Shown: positions 6,056-14,128, numbered from the stretch's first letter. The stretch: 17,591 nucleotides of DNA from Chloroflexota bacterium (GCA_029777225.1 JAKOSR010000136.1:1-17591); one strand, 5' to 3'. A program made the numbers and translations. The notes: generated by a model not told the origin, from the sequence alone.

Positions 6056-9000
6056 TTATCTCCTGATAAAAGGTAAGTACACGAGACGCCAGACCACATC
6101 CACCACGCCGGTATAGCTGCTGGCGTTGTTCTCGTGGAATGGGTCAACATCGACCAACGGTTGATCGCTGGTGATGGTTGCCTGATTGATCAGTTCGGCA
6201 CCATCTTGCGCGCCTTCATCAATTTTCACGGTCAGCATAATTTCGTTCCATCCACTGCTACCGAAGGGACCGGGCACCCAGGTTAGGACCTGTCCCACGA
6301 CATCTGGCAGAAAGTCACTCCATTCCTGTGGGCCTTCCCCCCAGTGAATTTTTGCACCCACGAAAGTCATCCCGGCGGGCAACGTGTCAGTGAGAATTGC
6401 GTTTCCGACCATGTTCCACCACCAGGTGTGACCAGGTTGCGCGTTACCAAACTTCAGCAGGTAGGTGACCTCCTCGCCAGGATGAAATTCTCCATCAATC
6501 AGAGTCTTCTCCACATACATGTCCGGCCCGCTTCCCAACAGGAAAGTTGCGATATTGTCGGTTGGATTCGTGTCCTCTGGATCTTCTGTAACGCTGGCTG
6601 TGTTGATGAAGACTAGCCCAGGAGCGACCGGGTCACTTGTTGGATTGACGACATTGTAGTTTATGCCCGAGACCCACCCGGGTTCCAATCTATCCAGGGA
6701 GACAGTAAAGTAATGTTCAGCCGGGAAGTCTTCCCATGTCCACCACTCCCAGAAATTGACATTCACACCGCCATCAAGTGACATCTGAGCCGGGTAATTG
6801 TCCGTCAACACAACGTCTTCAACCGTTTGGTCTCCGATGTTTTCGACACTTAACTGATACCAGGCGTTTTTCCCTTCGCCAAAGCCATGCCAATCCCCCC
6901 ATTTTCTAACACGCAGGTTGGGGCCATGCGCAAAAACGGTTTCATTGAGCATAGCTGTGTTGTCACCCAAATTCCCTTCGCCAGGTTGCACTGGGATTTC
7001 CACTGAATGGAGCAACTCAGTTCCAGGTAAAACGCCAGGGTCAATATCTACAGTGACTTCGATCGTCCCGTAGTAGCCCGCGTCAAGATCATCCACAAGC
7101 CAGGTGACCTGGTTACCAACCACCACTGGTTCACCCAGGTAACTCGCCCAATCCCAGAAACTCCACCCAACGAAACTGGTGCCCGCGGGAAGGGTGAGCG
7201 TGATGGGTGTCGGGCCTTCAATCGGCACGTTCCCATTGTTATTGAAGTAAATCCCAAGGCGATATTGTCCGCCGGGGGTCAGGCTACCAGAGTGCCAACC
7301 CAGGCTGATGGATAGTTCCGTGTATGGGGAGCTGACGTTGTGATGGACTTCAGCGTGATTATCCTCCTCATTTGGGTCATCGTTTTCAGCGCTAATTTCC
7401 GCGATATTGATGAGCTCATCGCCTGGTTGGGCGGCCGGGTCCAGGTTGACCTTGACAAACACCTGGCGGCAACTCCCGCCTGGGATGGTGGGATACTCCA
7501 GGTTAAGTACGTTCTCCACGACCGAAATTTCAGTCCAGCCGGCTTCCTGCCCCCACCAGGATACCAGGGTGACAGCTTGTGGCAGAGTATCGGTCAATGA
7601 CAGCTCAGAGCTGCCCGTTGGGCCATTGTTGCAGACGTTGATGTTATAAACGTAGTCCTGACCGGCAGCCGGGTTCCATGTCCAGGTACCCTTCCCCACG
7701 TTGACATGCGTGTTGTTAGCGATAACCGTGCCCTGCCAGGTACGCGTGCGTTCTTCGGGATTGCCTCGGTCGAAACTATCGGAGCTGATGGTCGCGGTGT
7801 TGATGATGTCCTCACTCTCAAGGGCGTCGACGTGTGCGAATACATTGAACCTGACCCAGTCTCCTGGCGGCAGTTCGCCCAATTGCCAGATGACCTGGTT
7901 ATCAACTTGCGTTTTAGGTAATCCCGAAGTATCGCCCAGATAAGTTAAGCCTTGGACGAACGTATCTGTGATGATGGCGTTGACTGCCGGCGCGTCCCCT
8001 TCGTTCGCGTATTGGATACTAAACGTGACATTGCCTTCTTCCCCGGGCTGCCCGCCTTCCAGCCACTTTTCAATGCGAAGGCGAGGCGCGGGCGGGCTAA
8101 AGTCACCGATGACTTCGTGTCCAAGCGGTTCAAAGTATGCCACCATCAGGTTGGAGGTCTCATTCAGGTCGTAATCCTCACTCGTCCAGTCACAAGTATA
8201 GGTGTCGCTGCCATTGGGAAGTACCCAGTATTCTTGATTCTGAGGGCTATTCTCTTGCCAGATTTCACAGCTGACTCGAATTTTCCCTGTTTGCACGAGC
8301 CAACCCGCGTCGACAGTACCGTTCACGATGTCCGCGTCAAGGTCCAGGTTTGCCGTGATGGTCCCGATTTTAACTTGCGCGGTGAAAGTGCCACCGTCAA
8401 CCATCCCCAGTATCGTGTCACCCGGTTGGATATCCGGATTGTTAGGCGACCAGTCTGCCCCTTCCATGTTGGTAGAAAAGCCGGTTTGACTGCCCCATCC
8501 ATCCATAAAGCCCGACGTGAGTGTGATGTGGGCTTTCTCGACCAGCGCCTCATCTAAAACCTGTAGGAATATCTCATGACCCGCACGGTAGGTTCCCTCA
8601 ATCCAATTGTGGTCATATTGCGTACGCAGGATTAATTCGTCGGAGTAGGCAACTGGCACACTATAGACCCAATGTCCATTCGGATCCTGGTAAACGACGG
8701 CAATATTCTGTCCGGGTTGAACATCCCATTCCTCAGGCCAGCCACAGCTAAATTCGTCCAAACCATTCGGTGAAGCGAAGGCTTCCTTTTGGCTTACGCC
8801 GCCGGGAGCTCCCCAAGGATAGCATTGAATGCGCACAGGCACACCTTGTGGCAGCCAGGGCACGGAAAGAGTTCCAGTATAGGTATCCGTATCCGCGTTC
8901 AATTCGCCGGCAAATGTGCCCAAATGGACTTGTGCGTAATAAGTCGTCGTATCAACGGTAACCTCGCCATAGACCCAATCCCCAGGTTGGATGTCGGGGC

Positions 9001-12000
9001 GTTCAGGATCCCATACCACCCCAGCCATGTTGGTGGAAAAGCCCGATCTCCCGTCCCACCAGGGAATGACACCGGTCGTCAATGTGGTGGTCGCTTTCGG
9101 GGTTACGCCATCACTCTCCATGACCGCCAGAGCGACTTCATAACCCTCTGGGTAGTCCCCTTCGACCCAATCATGATCGTAGTTGACATTGAGAAGAAGA
9201 TCAAACGTACGGTAGTGCTGACTGATGTCGACTTGTACTTCATCATGATACTCATTGAAGTAGATAACGCCTTCTCCTCCTGGCGGTACGTCAATAGTCA
9301 TCTCCGGGGTAGATTCAAGGGTAAAACGACCATCTAAATCAGTCATCACATCGTATTTCCGACCGTCCCAATTCGTCTCGATGTTGACCCAGTTTTCTAC
9401 TCTGCCGCCAATCTGACCGGTCACTGTATCCAACACAGGATTAGCAAGCGAGGTCAATGGATTGGGAATGGGGTAAGTGAGAGAATACCCCGTGTCCATC
9501 GAGACGGTGATCTGATCACCAGGGTTGATGTCCTGGGGTTCATGAATTCCCCAGCACTCAGGACAGTTGGGATCTTCAAAGTAAGCCTGGATGAGATTCC
9601 CACCGTTGATGCTGATAGTGATGTTCGATCCGGGAATGGCTTCACCCCATAACCAGTCTTGTTGTCCGTAGTTGAGCCAATGACCGAGCAAATAGAGATC
9701 ACCCAGGCGAACTTCCTGGCATGCCTGGTTCCCATCGGGAGCCTGGTAAATCAACGACACATAGTCGCCTTGGTGCAGATCATGGCCGTAATTGTCTGTC
9801 AGGAGATATACTGCTGAGCTGCTGTTTGTTGGGATAAACAAATAAAAATCCGCGTCATCGCGCCAGGCCCTAACTAACAGCTTTCCCTGTGGGCCGCTAC
9901 CGCGGATTTCGTTGGTCAGGTAGTCCACATTGAGCTCCATTGCAGGCACGATCATCTCTGCGGACCAGCCGCTCAGGCTGCTCACCGCCACTCGCATGCC
10001 GGGAAGCAACTCATACCCCCCAAAATCCCCGATCCAGAATTGGTAGGGATCAGGATCGTAATCTGTGCTCGTGGTAACCAGGGGTTCGGTCGCGCTTGCG
10101 TTCTCGAAAAGGCTAATTGTGACCACATCGTTTGCTATTCCGACGCGTCCGCCGACAGTGTTTGCTTCCAGATGGAGTTCAAAAAAGGGTAAGGATGGAA
10201 TTAGCCAGGGATAATAGGTATTGCCATTGCCAGCGAGGTCATAATGGGTAAGCGAGATTGCTTGTCCATCACGGATATCGAAGTTGCTGTAACTCGCTGA
10301 AAAAGCACCTGAGGTAATATCAGCCAAGTAAGTCGCGCTCCCGTATATTGGATATCGTTCAGATACCCACTGGAAGGACACTACTTCCATCTCACCCTCT
10401 GGAAAATCTTGGCCGCTAATGGAGTCGGTCGCCGTGTCCCAGCCCCAATCGAAATTAATCGCTTCGACGGATTCAGACCAATCCGATCCGTTGGAGAGCG
10501 TGGCGATGTCTCCAGGGTCAATGTTGATCGGTCCCCATTGGAAATTTGGATCTCTGATCAGGAAACACACCCCATAACCATTACCGGCCTCTGACACCCA
10601 CCCGGTTTCACGCACATAGTCAACACTCCCGTCGCCGCCCTTGTCGAGACTGACTGTAATTGGCACGTAAGGAGCGTTGAGCCGTCCAATAACGCAGTCC
10701 TGGTTAGTCAGTGGGTCCTGCAAAACATCCACATAAGCCGCGCCGCTCAGGATCTGCGTCTGATTACCTGATGCGTCAGTGGCGACCACCAAAACATTAT
10801 TGTAGGCTTTCAAGTCTACCGGTGAAAAACTGACGAAAAAACCGGCACTGTCAGCAGTGGCATGTTCTTCTGCAAGATTGCGTTCTTCACCCTGTGATTG
10901 CCAGAGGATCGTGCGGATCGGCGTACCTTCTGCGGCCTGACCCTGCAGAGTGTCTGCCTCAGCATCGAAAACAAAATCTCCCAGGGACGCGACCGTGGTG
11001 GAGAGGGTGGGCCCGCCTGAAAGTTCCACGGTGACGAGGTCCCCATAATTCATAGTTTTGGTCGAAAAAGAGTAATACCCAAATGGCCAGGTCGCGTCCG
11101 TTTCACCTGTCCAGCGCACATCAGGTCCTTCGCCAACATAAACTGTGGCAATCACATGTTGACCTGGGGCTGTGTATCCCAGGATATTGTTCATCTGGTG
11201 CACCATGAAGACTTCCTGTGGAATGACGTAGTCCCGGATGTTCACACCTGATTGCTCAAAATCAAGAGCGGCCGCACTTTCAGCGCCCAGATCAACTCCG
11301 ATATTCGTGACCTCAAAAAGACCTGACGAATCAGTCACTCCTGAACCGGTTGGCGCCCCTTGCGGAGGCGGATAAACGCCAGAATAGACATCAAACTCAC
11401 CCAGGCTGGCAGTGATCGTGACGCCTTCGCTAGCTCCCAACAAAGTCCCGCTGATCTTGTCCTCAAGCGCCAGGAGGTGTGTGTCGGTAAATTGGTACGG
11501 GGTCAGGGTCGCAATGGGTGTGCCTTCGACTGTGATACTGAGCGGTGTGCCGTAATCAATGCCGATTTGATGCCCATCCGTACTGTGCCAGAAACGTGTC
11601 CAGAAGAAGCCTATGCCATCCGCTTCAGCGGAGCCATAACCTTCCGAGCCGTAGGTTACGCTAACCAACTGACCAGGTTCCACCCAACCCATCACGACAT
11701 CATAGGCCATATCGATGGTGATGATATCGGCAGGCAGGCTGTTTGGATCAACTCCAGCCGGCATACTTCCGGAATAAGCTTCGGATTTTGAGCCTTGAAT
11801 TTGGTCATGTCCCAGCGACAAATCCTCGGGCATATTCTTCGAAACCGCTTGCTTTGCGTTCACCGGGTTAACCACGTCCGCCATGAATAGGCTCGACTGG
11901 ACGCTTGTTGGGGATCTGTATGGAAGAGCGTTTTCGGTCTCCTTTTCCCCTGGGTAACCTGCCATGGGCAAGGTTTGGAAACCGTTTGACTGGCTTTGGC

Positions 12001-12142
12001 CGGGGGGTGGCCAGACCTGGTTGGTTTTGGCTTGCGCGCTCGTTGTGGAACCCCCAACAAATGCCAAACCTGCTAACAAGCTGCCAACAAGGATGATTGA
12101 AATGGATAAGTTAACATGAGACTGTATCTTGTTTGTAGACAT
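6056..12142 (-). CDS. giant secreted multi-module DUF11-repeat surface protein, 2028 residues
   Basis: A Sec signal peptide (hydrophobic core at about 12-31, likely cleavage after SAQA at 38) starts a 2028-residue extracellular protein. Residues ~130-980 hold a series of degenerate beta-rich modules marked by PGQ/PGD phrases (EPGQLVSVTY, APGQHVIATV, DPGDIATLSNG, NPGDQITVSM). A carboxypeptidase-regulatory-like stretch lies near 905-980 (GQIGGRVENW, TDLDGRFTL). Two tandem 188-residue units start at Tyr988 and Tyr1176. Five DUF11-type modules, recognised by ITDT/LTDTLP and INxAxI phrases, start near 1355, 1476, 1606, 1740 and 1871. The protein ends in VYLPFIRR with no LPXTG signal. Nothing catalytic is visible; adhesion, cell-surface or sheath architecture is an inference. 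The ATG at 12142 follows GAGGAG by about 7 bases. Codon use looks less GC-biased than in neighbouring genes. Confidence 0.9.
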   Translation of the reverse strand: MSTNKIQSHVNLSISIILVGSLLAGLAFVGGSTTSAQAKTNQVWPPPGQSQSNGFQTLPMAGYPGEKETENALPYRSPTSVQSSLFMADVVNPVNAKQAVSKNMPEDLSLGHDQIQGSKSEAYSGSMPAGVDPNSLPADIITIDMAYDVVMGWVEPGQLVSVTYGSEGYGSAEADGIGFFWTRFWHSTDGHQIGIDYGTPLSITVEGTPIATLTPYQFTDTHLLALEDKISGTLLGASEGVTITASLGEFDVYSGVYPPPQGAPTGSGVTDSSGLFEVTNIGVDLGAESAAALDFEQSGVNIRDYVIPQEVFMVHQMNNILGYTAPGQHVIATVYVGEGPDVRWTGETDATWPFGYYSFSTKTMNYGDLVTVELSGGPTLSTTVASLGDFVFDAEADTLQGQAAEGTPIRTILWQSQGEERNLAEEHATADSAGFFVSFSPVDLKAYNNVLVVATDASGNQTQILSGAAYVDVLQDPLTNQDCVIGRLNAPYVPITVSLDKGGDGSVDYVRETGWVSEAGNGYGVCFLIRDPNFQWGPINIDPGDIATLSNGSDWSESVEAINFDWGWDTATDSISGQDFPEGEMEVVSFQWVSERYPIYGSATYLADITSGAFSASYSNFDIRDGQAISLTHYDLAGNGNTYYPWLIPSLPFFELHLEANTVGGRVGIANDVVTISLFENASATEPLVTTSTDYDPDPYQFWIGDFGGYELLPGMRVAVSSLSGWSAEMIVPAMELNVDYLTNEIRGSGPQGKLLVRAWRDDADFYLFIPTNSSSAVYLLTDNYGHDLHQGDYVSLIYQAPDGNQACQEVRLGDLYLLGHWLNYGQQDWLWGEAIPGSNITISINGGNLIQAYFEDPNCPECWGIHEPQDINPGDQITVSMDTGYSLTYPIPNPLTSLANPVLDTVTGQIGGRVENWVNIETNWDGRKYDVMTDLDGRFTLESTPEMTIDVPPGGEGVIYFNEYHDEVQVDISQHYRTFDLLLNVNYDHDWVEGDYPEGYEVALAVMESDGVTPKATTTLTTGVIPWWDGRSGFSTNMAGVVWDPERPDIQPGDWVYGEVTVDTTTYYAQVHLGTFAGELNADTDTYTGTLSVPWLPQGVPVRIQCYPWGAPGGVSQKEAFASPNGLDEFSCGWPEEWDVQPGQNIAVVYQDPNGHWVYSVPVAYSDELILRTQYDHNWIEGTYRAGHEIFLQVLDEALVEKAHITLTSGFMDGWGSQTGFSTNMEGADWSPNNPDIQPGDTILGMVDGGTFTAQVKIGTITANLDLDADIVNGTVDAGWLVQTGKIRVSCEIWQENSPQNQEYWVLPNGSDTYTCDWTSEDYDLNETSNLMVAYFEPLGHEVIGDFSPPAPRLRIEKWLEGGQPGEEGNVTFSIQYANEGDAPAVNAIITDTFVQGLTYLGDTSGLPKTQVDNQVIWQLGELPPGDWVRFNVFAHVDALESEDIINTATISSDSFDRGNPEERTRTWQGTVIANNTHVNVGKGTWTWNPAAGQDYVYNINVCNNGPTGSSELSLTDTLPQAVTLVSWWGQEAGWTEISVVENVLNLEYPTIPGGSCRQVFVKVNLDPAAQPGDELINIAEISAENDDPNEEDNHAEVHHNVSSPYTELSISLGWHSGSLTPGGQYRLGIYFNNNGNVPIEGPTPITLTLPAGTSFVGWSFWDWASYLGEPVVVGNQVTWLVDDLDAGYYGTIEVTVDIDPGVLPGTELLHSVEIPVQPGEGNLGDNTAMLNETVFAHGPNLRVRKWGDWHGFGEGKNAWYQLSVENIGDQTVEDVVLTDNYPAQMSLDGGVNVNFWEWWTWEDFPAEHYFTVSLDRLEPGWVSGINYNVVNPTSDPVAPGLVFINTASVTEDPEDTNPTDNIATFLLGSGPDMYVEKTLIDGEFHPGEEVTYLLKFGNAQPGHTWWWNMVGNAILTDTLPAGMTFVGAKIHWGEGPQEWSDFLPDVVGQVLTWVPGPFGSSGWNEIMLTVKIDEGAQDGAELINQATITSDQPLVDVDPFHENNASSYTGVVDVVWRLVYLPFIRR
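6075..8090 (-). repeat. five DUF11-type repeat modules in the C-terminal third of the giant protein
   Basis: Five divergent protein modules of about 120-155 residues lie in series. Each runs from a strand such as PRLRIEKW, NTHVNVGKG, YTELSISLG, PNLRVRKWG or PDMYVEKTL, through an (I/L)TDT or LPAG phrase, to an NxAxI/A phrase near a DxxPxxxN loop (for example NTASVTEDPEDTNPTDN). This matches the 'conserved repeat domain' DUF11, an immunoglobulin-like fold of bacterial surface proteins. The second module has a Cys in NINVCNNGP and another in GGSCRQVF that could form a disulfide. Boundaries are approximate. Confidence 0.75.
8099..9181 (-). repeat. two tandem 188-residue protein repeats inside the giant protein
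   Basis: Unit 1 spans residues 988-1175 (9181-8618) and unit 2 about 1176-1348 (8617-8099). Each opens with YDH(D/N)W(V/I)EG. Both then share SGFSTNM.G..W.P..PDIQPGD, a Val-Gly-Thr-strand, (R)(I/V).C near the middle, PNG..... (S/T)C.W and a final V.Y..P.GH.V. Two Cys recur at matching positions in each unit (RIQCYPWG/FSCGW and RVSCEIWQ/YTCDW), consistent with one conserved disulfide per unit. Divergence is high, so the duplication is old. Confidence 0.8.
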
Positions 12143-12310
12143 GGTATCTCCTCTCCGCTGGTATAGGCGGGACCATCAGTGTAAGGTTGGACAAATGGAA
12201 GGGAATCCAAAACACAAGCCGTTTGGTTGGAAAAAAGTGCCACAGAAAACCAGTTGCAACAGTATGCGACATTATAAATTGTCCACGATTGAAAGGTGGG
12301 ACCTAATAAA

Positions 12311-12339
12311 ATTTTAGCACAAAACCACTTAATAGTTAA
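12311..12339 (-). promoter_or_regulatory. promoter of the giant secreted protein gene
   Basis: On the minus strand TTAACT (12339-12334) lies 17 bases before TAAAAT (12316-12311). TGC directly before the -10 makes it an extended -10. A start near 12304 gives a leader of about 160 bases. TTAAC/GTTAA arms (12336-12340 and 12346-12350) overlap the -35 and could be a regulator site. Confidence 0.55.
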
Positions 12340-12410
12340 CGAATTGTTAATCATTCGCTTGGCAAACACGATAAAAATTGCCCCCAGGATAAGCTTACTC
12401 AATGAAAAGA

Positions 12411-12932
12411 TTACATTTTTTGGTCACAGGAATCAGCAAACCCACAACCCTGGCAGCGTATTGGTTGTTGATGGTTGCGTATAGGTGCCTCAGGGGAGTT
12501 CTCCACTACGCGCAGGCGTTGGATGGTCTCCAACAGAAGCGCTTTCATGGCGGCGTCATAAGGGATTTCAAAGGTCTTGTCAGCGTAGCGCAGCAGGCCG
12601 TAAGACGGGCGGGCGCCATAGGCGCTTTCCACCAGGTGGCAATAGGCGGCCAGCTGGACGAGGTGCGTTTCGTAAGGTCGGCTGGGTGCCCGTGAGCTCT
12701 TCACCTCCACCGGGATGATCATGCCGCCTTTCAGACCCAGGATGTAATCCGGCTTGCCAACCAGGCCAAGCCCGTCATCCAGCAGGGGTTGGCTCAGACG
12801 CTGAAACTGGCGGTCATCCGCGTAAACCACCCGTGCTTCCGGGAGGCCTGTCTGCCTGCTCTTCCCGCGGCCAAGCAGGAAAAACACGACGGCCAGTGCC
12901 AAAAGCAAAAAAACGGGAAGCCATTCCCTCAT
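12411..12932 (-). CDS. membrane-anchored Cas4/RecB-like nuclease, C-terminal half of a split protein
   Basis: 173 residues. One N-terminal membrane helix (WLPVFLLLALAVVFFLLG, 4-21) is followed by basic GRGKSR, placing the rest in the cytoplasm. The soluble part has the PD-(D/E)XK nuclease core of the Cas4/Dna2 family: Asp62 in VGKPDYI, Glu76-x-Lys78 in PVEVKSS and Gln93-Tyr97 in QLAAY. The C-terminal Cys cluster C160-x2-C163-x5-C169 would supply three ligands of a Cas4-type 4Fe-4S cluster. The first Cys and the His motif of Cas4 are missing here and are encoded by the preceding gene. The ATG (12932-12930) overlaps that gene's TGA as ATGA, so the two are translationally coupled. A longer frame starting at 13100 runs out of frame through the preceding gene and was not used. 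The likely substrate is DNA ends or single strands. Confidence 0.82.
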   Translation of the reverse strand: MREWLPVFLLLALAVVFFLLGRGKSRQTGLPEARVVYADDRQFQRLSQPLLDDGLGLVGKPDYILGLKGGMIIPVEVKSSRAPSRPYETHLVQLAAYCHLVESAYGARPSYGLLRYADKTFEIPYDAAMKALLLETIQRLRVVENSPEAPIRNHQQPIRCQGCGFADSCDQKM

Positions 12933-13156
12933 GCCAGCACCTTCAGGAAGAGAATGATTAATGCCAGGACGACAAAGAGGATGGCCAGGATTTTGTAAAA
13001 ATTCGCCAGCCAATATTGCCGGGCATGTGAGTGGTGGAAAACTTTTCCACCACTCAACTCCGCTTGATTTTGGGAAGGGATACCTTCTTTTTGATACCAC
13101 CAGGCGCGCTGACAGTAGAGAAAGGACCCTAATTCTGAAGCGCGCAGGCGGCGCAT
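12929..13156 (-). CDS. Cas4-like N-terminal fragment with membrane helix, partner of the downstream nuclease half
   Basis: 75 residues. It starts with the Cas4/Dna2 N-terminal Fe-S motif (ASELGSFLYCQRAWWYQKEG, Cys15). It continues with a motif resembling the nuclease His motif (GGKVFHHSHARQYW, His41/42/44) and ends in a membrane helix (about 55-75, ILAILFVVLALIILFLKVLA). Basic residues before the helix place the Cys/His part in the cytoplasm. It contains no catalytic Asp or E-x-K; these lie in the next gene, whose ATG overlaps this stop codon by 4 bases. The start ATG (13156-13154) overlaps the translin stop by one base (TAATG). It could be a genuine subunit or half of a broken gene. The clean overlap and matched helices favour the former. 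Confidence 0.75.
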   Translation of the reverse strand: MRRLRASELGSFLYCQRAWWYQKEGIPSQNQAELSGGKVFHHSHARQYWLANFYKILAILFVVLALIILFLKVLA

Positions 13157-13797
13157 TAGCTTTGCTGGTCGCTCAGTTGGCGGGAAAGGCGCGAAAGCGC
13201 CCGTTCCAATTCGCTTTGCCTGAACGACACTGTGATATCCGCACGGGTGCGTTCGATGATGCCCCGGGCAAGGTCTGTCCGCCGGCGCAGGCCGTCGGTA
13301 ATCGCGTCAGGGTAATCCATGGTGACCAGCTGGGTGAAGATATCGTCCATGCAGCCCAGCAGGCGCTCAACTTCCTCCGAATAACCGGGCCGCAGGAGGT
13401 CCAGGCAGCGGCGGCGCAATTCGCCCAGGGTCTCGGTCATGCCGTTGACGTAAGCCGGGTATTCCGCCCCAAGCTCCTGGGGAGTGGGAAGGGCGCGGTT
13501 CAAAATCATAGCCACGGTGAGCTGGGCTTCGCAGTATTCCTTGATGGCATCCTGGGTGTATCCCGCGAAATAGAGGTCGGGGTCGTCGCGCAGGTCAGCC
13601 TTGATGGTGTGGACCAGCTGGCGGCCGGCCTCAAGCTCCGTTTCGGCTTCGGCATGGTCTTCACGATGGATGGCGCGGATGGCCAGCGAAGCATGGCGGG
13701 TAAGTTCACGCGCCTGGCCCAGGGCGACATCACGCCGGGCAGTCTTGCGGTTGAAATCCTCCCGGATTTGGTCACAAATAGGGTCGAGATGGTCCAT
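13156..13797 (-). CDS. translin family nucleic-acid-binding protein
   Basis: 213 residues and all-helical in appearance, as in the translin/TRAX family (PF01997), which binds single-stranded RNA or DNA as ring-shaped octamers. In eukaryotes the translin-TRAX complex (C3PO) is an endoribonuclease, and archaeal homologues are known. The diagnostic blocks are DAIKEYCEAQ (around Glu87 and Glu90), TLGELRRRCLDLLRP (Glu126), and the C-terminal YPDAITDGLRRRTDLARGII then ERTRADI (162-188). The acidic residues at 87, 90 and 126 sit where TRAX has its catalytic carboxylates, so nuclease activity is possible but unproven. A GTG three bases upstream (13800) is an alternative start. ATG is preferred because it overlaps the previous TGA as TGATG. 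Many databases mislabel such proteins as haloacid dehalogenase. Confidence 0.85.
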   Translation of the reverse strand: MDHLDPICDQIREDFNRKTARRDVALGQARELTRHASLAIRAIHREDHAEAETELEAGRQLVHTIKADLRDDPDLYFAGYTQDAIKEYCEAQLTVAMILNRALPTPQELGAEYPAYVNGMTETLGELRRRCLDLLRPGYSEEVERLLGCMDDIFTQLVTMDYPDAITDGLRRRTDLARGIIERTRADITVSFRQSELERALSRLSRQLSDQQS

Positions 13798-14120
13798 CAC
13801 TGCCCCTGCTTGGGTGGTTCCTGCTCGCCCGGGCCGCGGAAAAGGTCCTCGGCGAGGGAATGCCCGCCGGTGGGCAGGCGGATTTCTCCGAAGGTGGCCT
13901 CGTAGCGGCGGAGGTTTTCGCTGACCGCCTGCTGCATAAGTTTGAAGCCCAGCGGGGAGAGAATGATGCGCGCGTCCACCTTGGCGTCCGTCACCCCTGG
14001 GAGAATGGCGGTAAAGTCCAGAATGAACTCACCAGGTGTGTGTGTGACGCGTACCATGTTCACATATTTGGCCTGCATATCGTCCGGCAGGCGGACGGCA
14101 ATAGGCTTTATATCAGGCAT
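13797..14120 (-). CDS. DUF3467 family protein
   Basis: 107 residues with the DUF3467 (PF11950) pattern: YVN (19-21), PGEFILDFTAILPG (29-42), ARIILSPLGFKLM (50-62) and RYEATFGEIRLP (72-83), then a disordered Pro/Gly-rich tail. The family is small, cytosolic and of unknown function. The ATG follows AAGGA by 5 bases and lies 8 bases after the ssb stop. Its TGA overlaps the translin start. Its fixed position between SSB and translin suggests a role with single-stranded nucleic acid, which is inference from context only. Confidence 0.85.
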   Translation of the reverse strand: MPDIKPIAVRLPDDMQAKYVNMVRVTHTPGEFILDFTAILPGVTDAKVDARIILSPLGFKLMQQAVSENLRRYEATFGEIRLPTGGHSLAEDLFRGPGEQEPPKQGQ

Positions 14121-14128
14121 GCTGTTCC

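Noticed and set aside
12933..13100. 56-residue N-terminal extension of the Cas4-like C-terminal half (start at 13100)
   Set aside because: The extension runs out of frame through the coding region of the 75-residue Cas4 N-terminal gene. The ATG at 12932 in an ATGA overlap, directly before the membrane helix, is the sensible start.
12411..13156. CRISPR-Cas locus
   Set aside because: The Cas4-like genes stand without cas1, cas2, effector genes or repeat-spacer arrays in the window, so they are described as Cas4-family and not as part of a CRISPR system.
12961..13905. 314-codon plus-strand frame
   Set aside because: It lies opposite the translin gene and parts of its neighbours. It has no recognisable motifs, and its composition is that of the complementary strand of GC-rich coding DNA.
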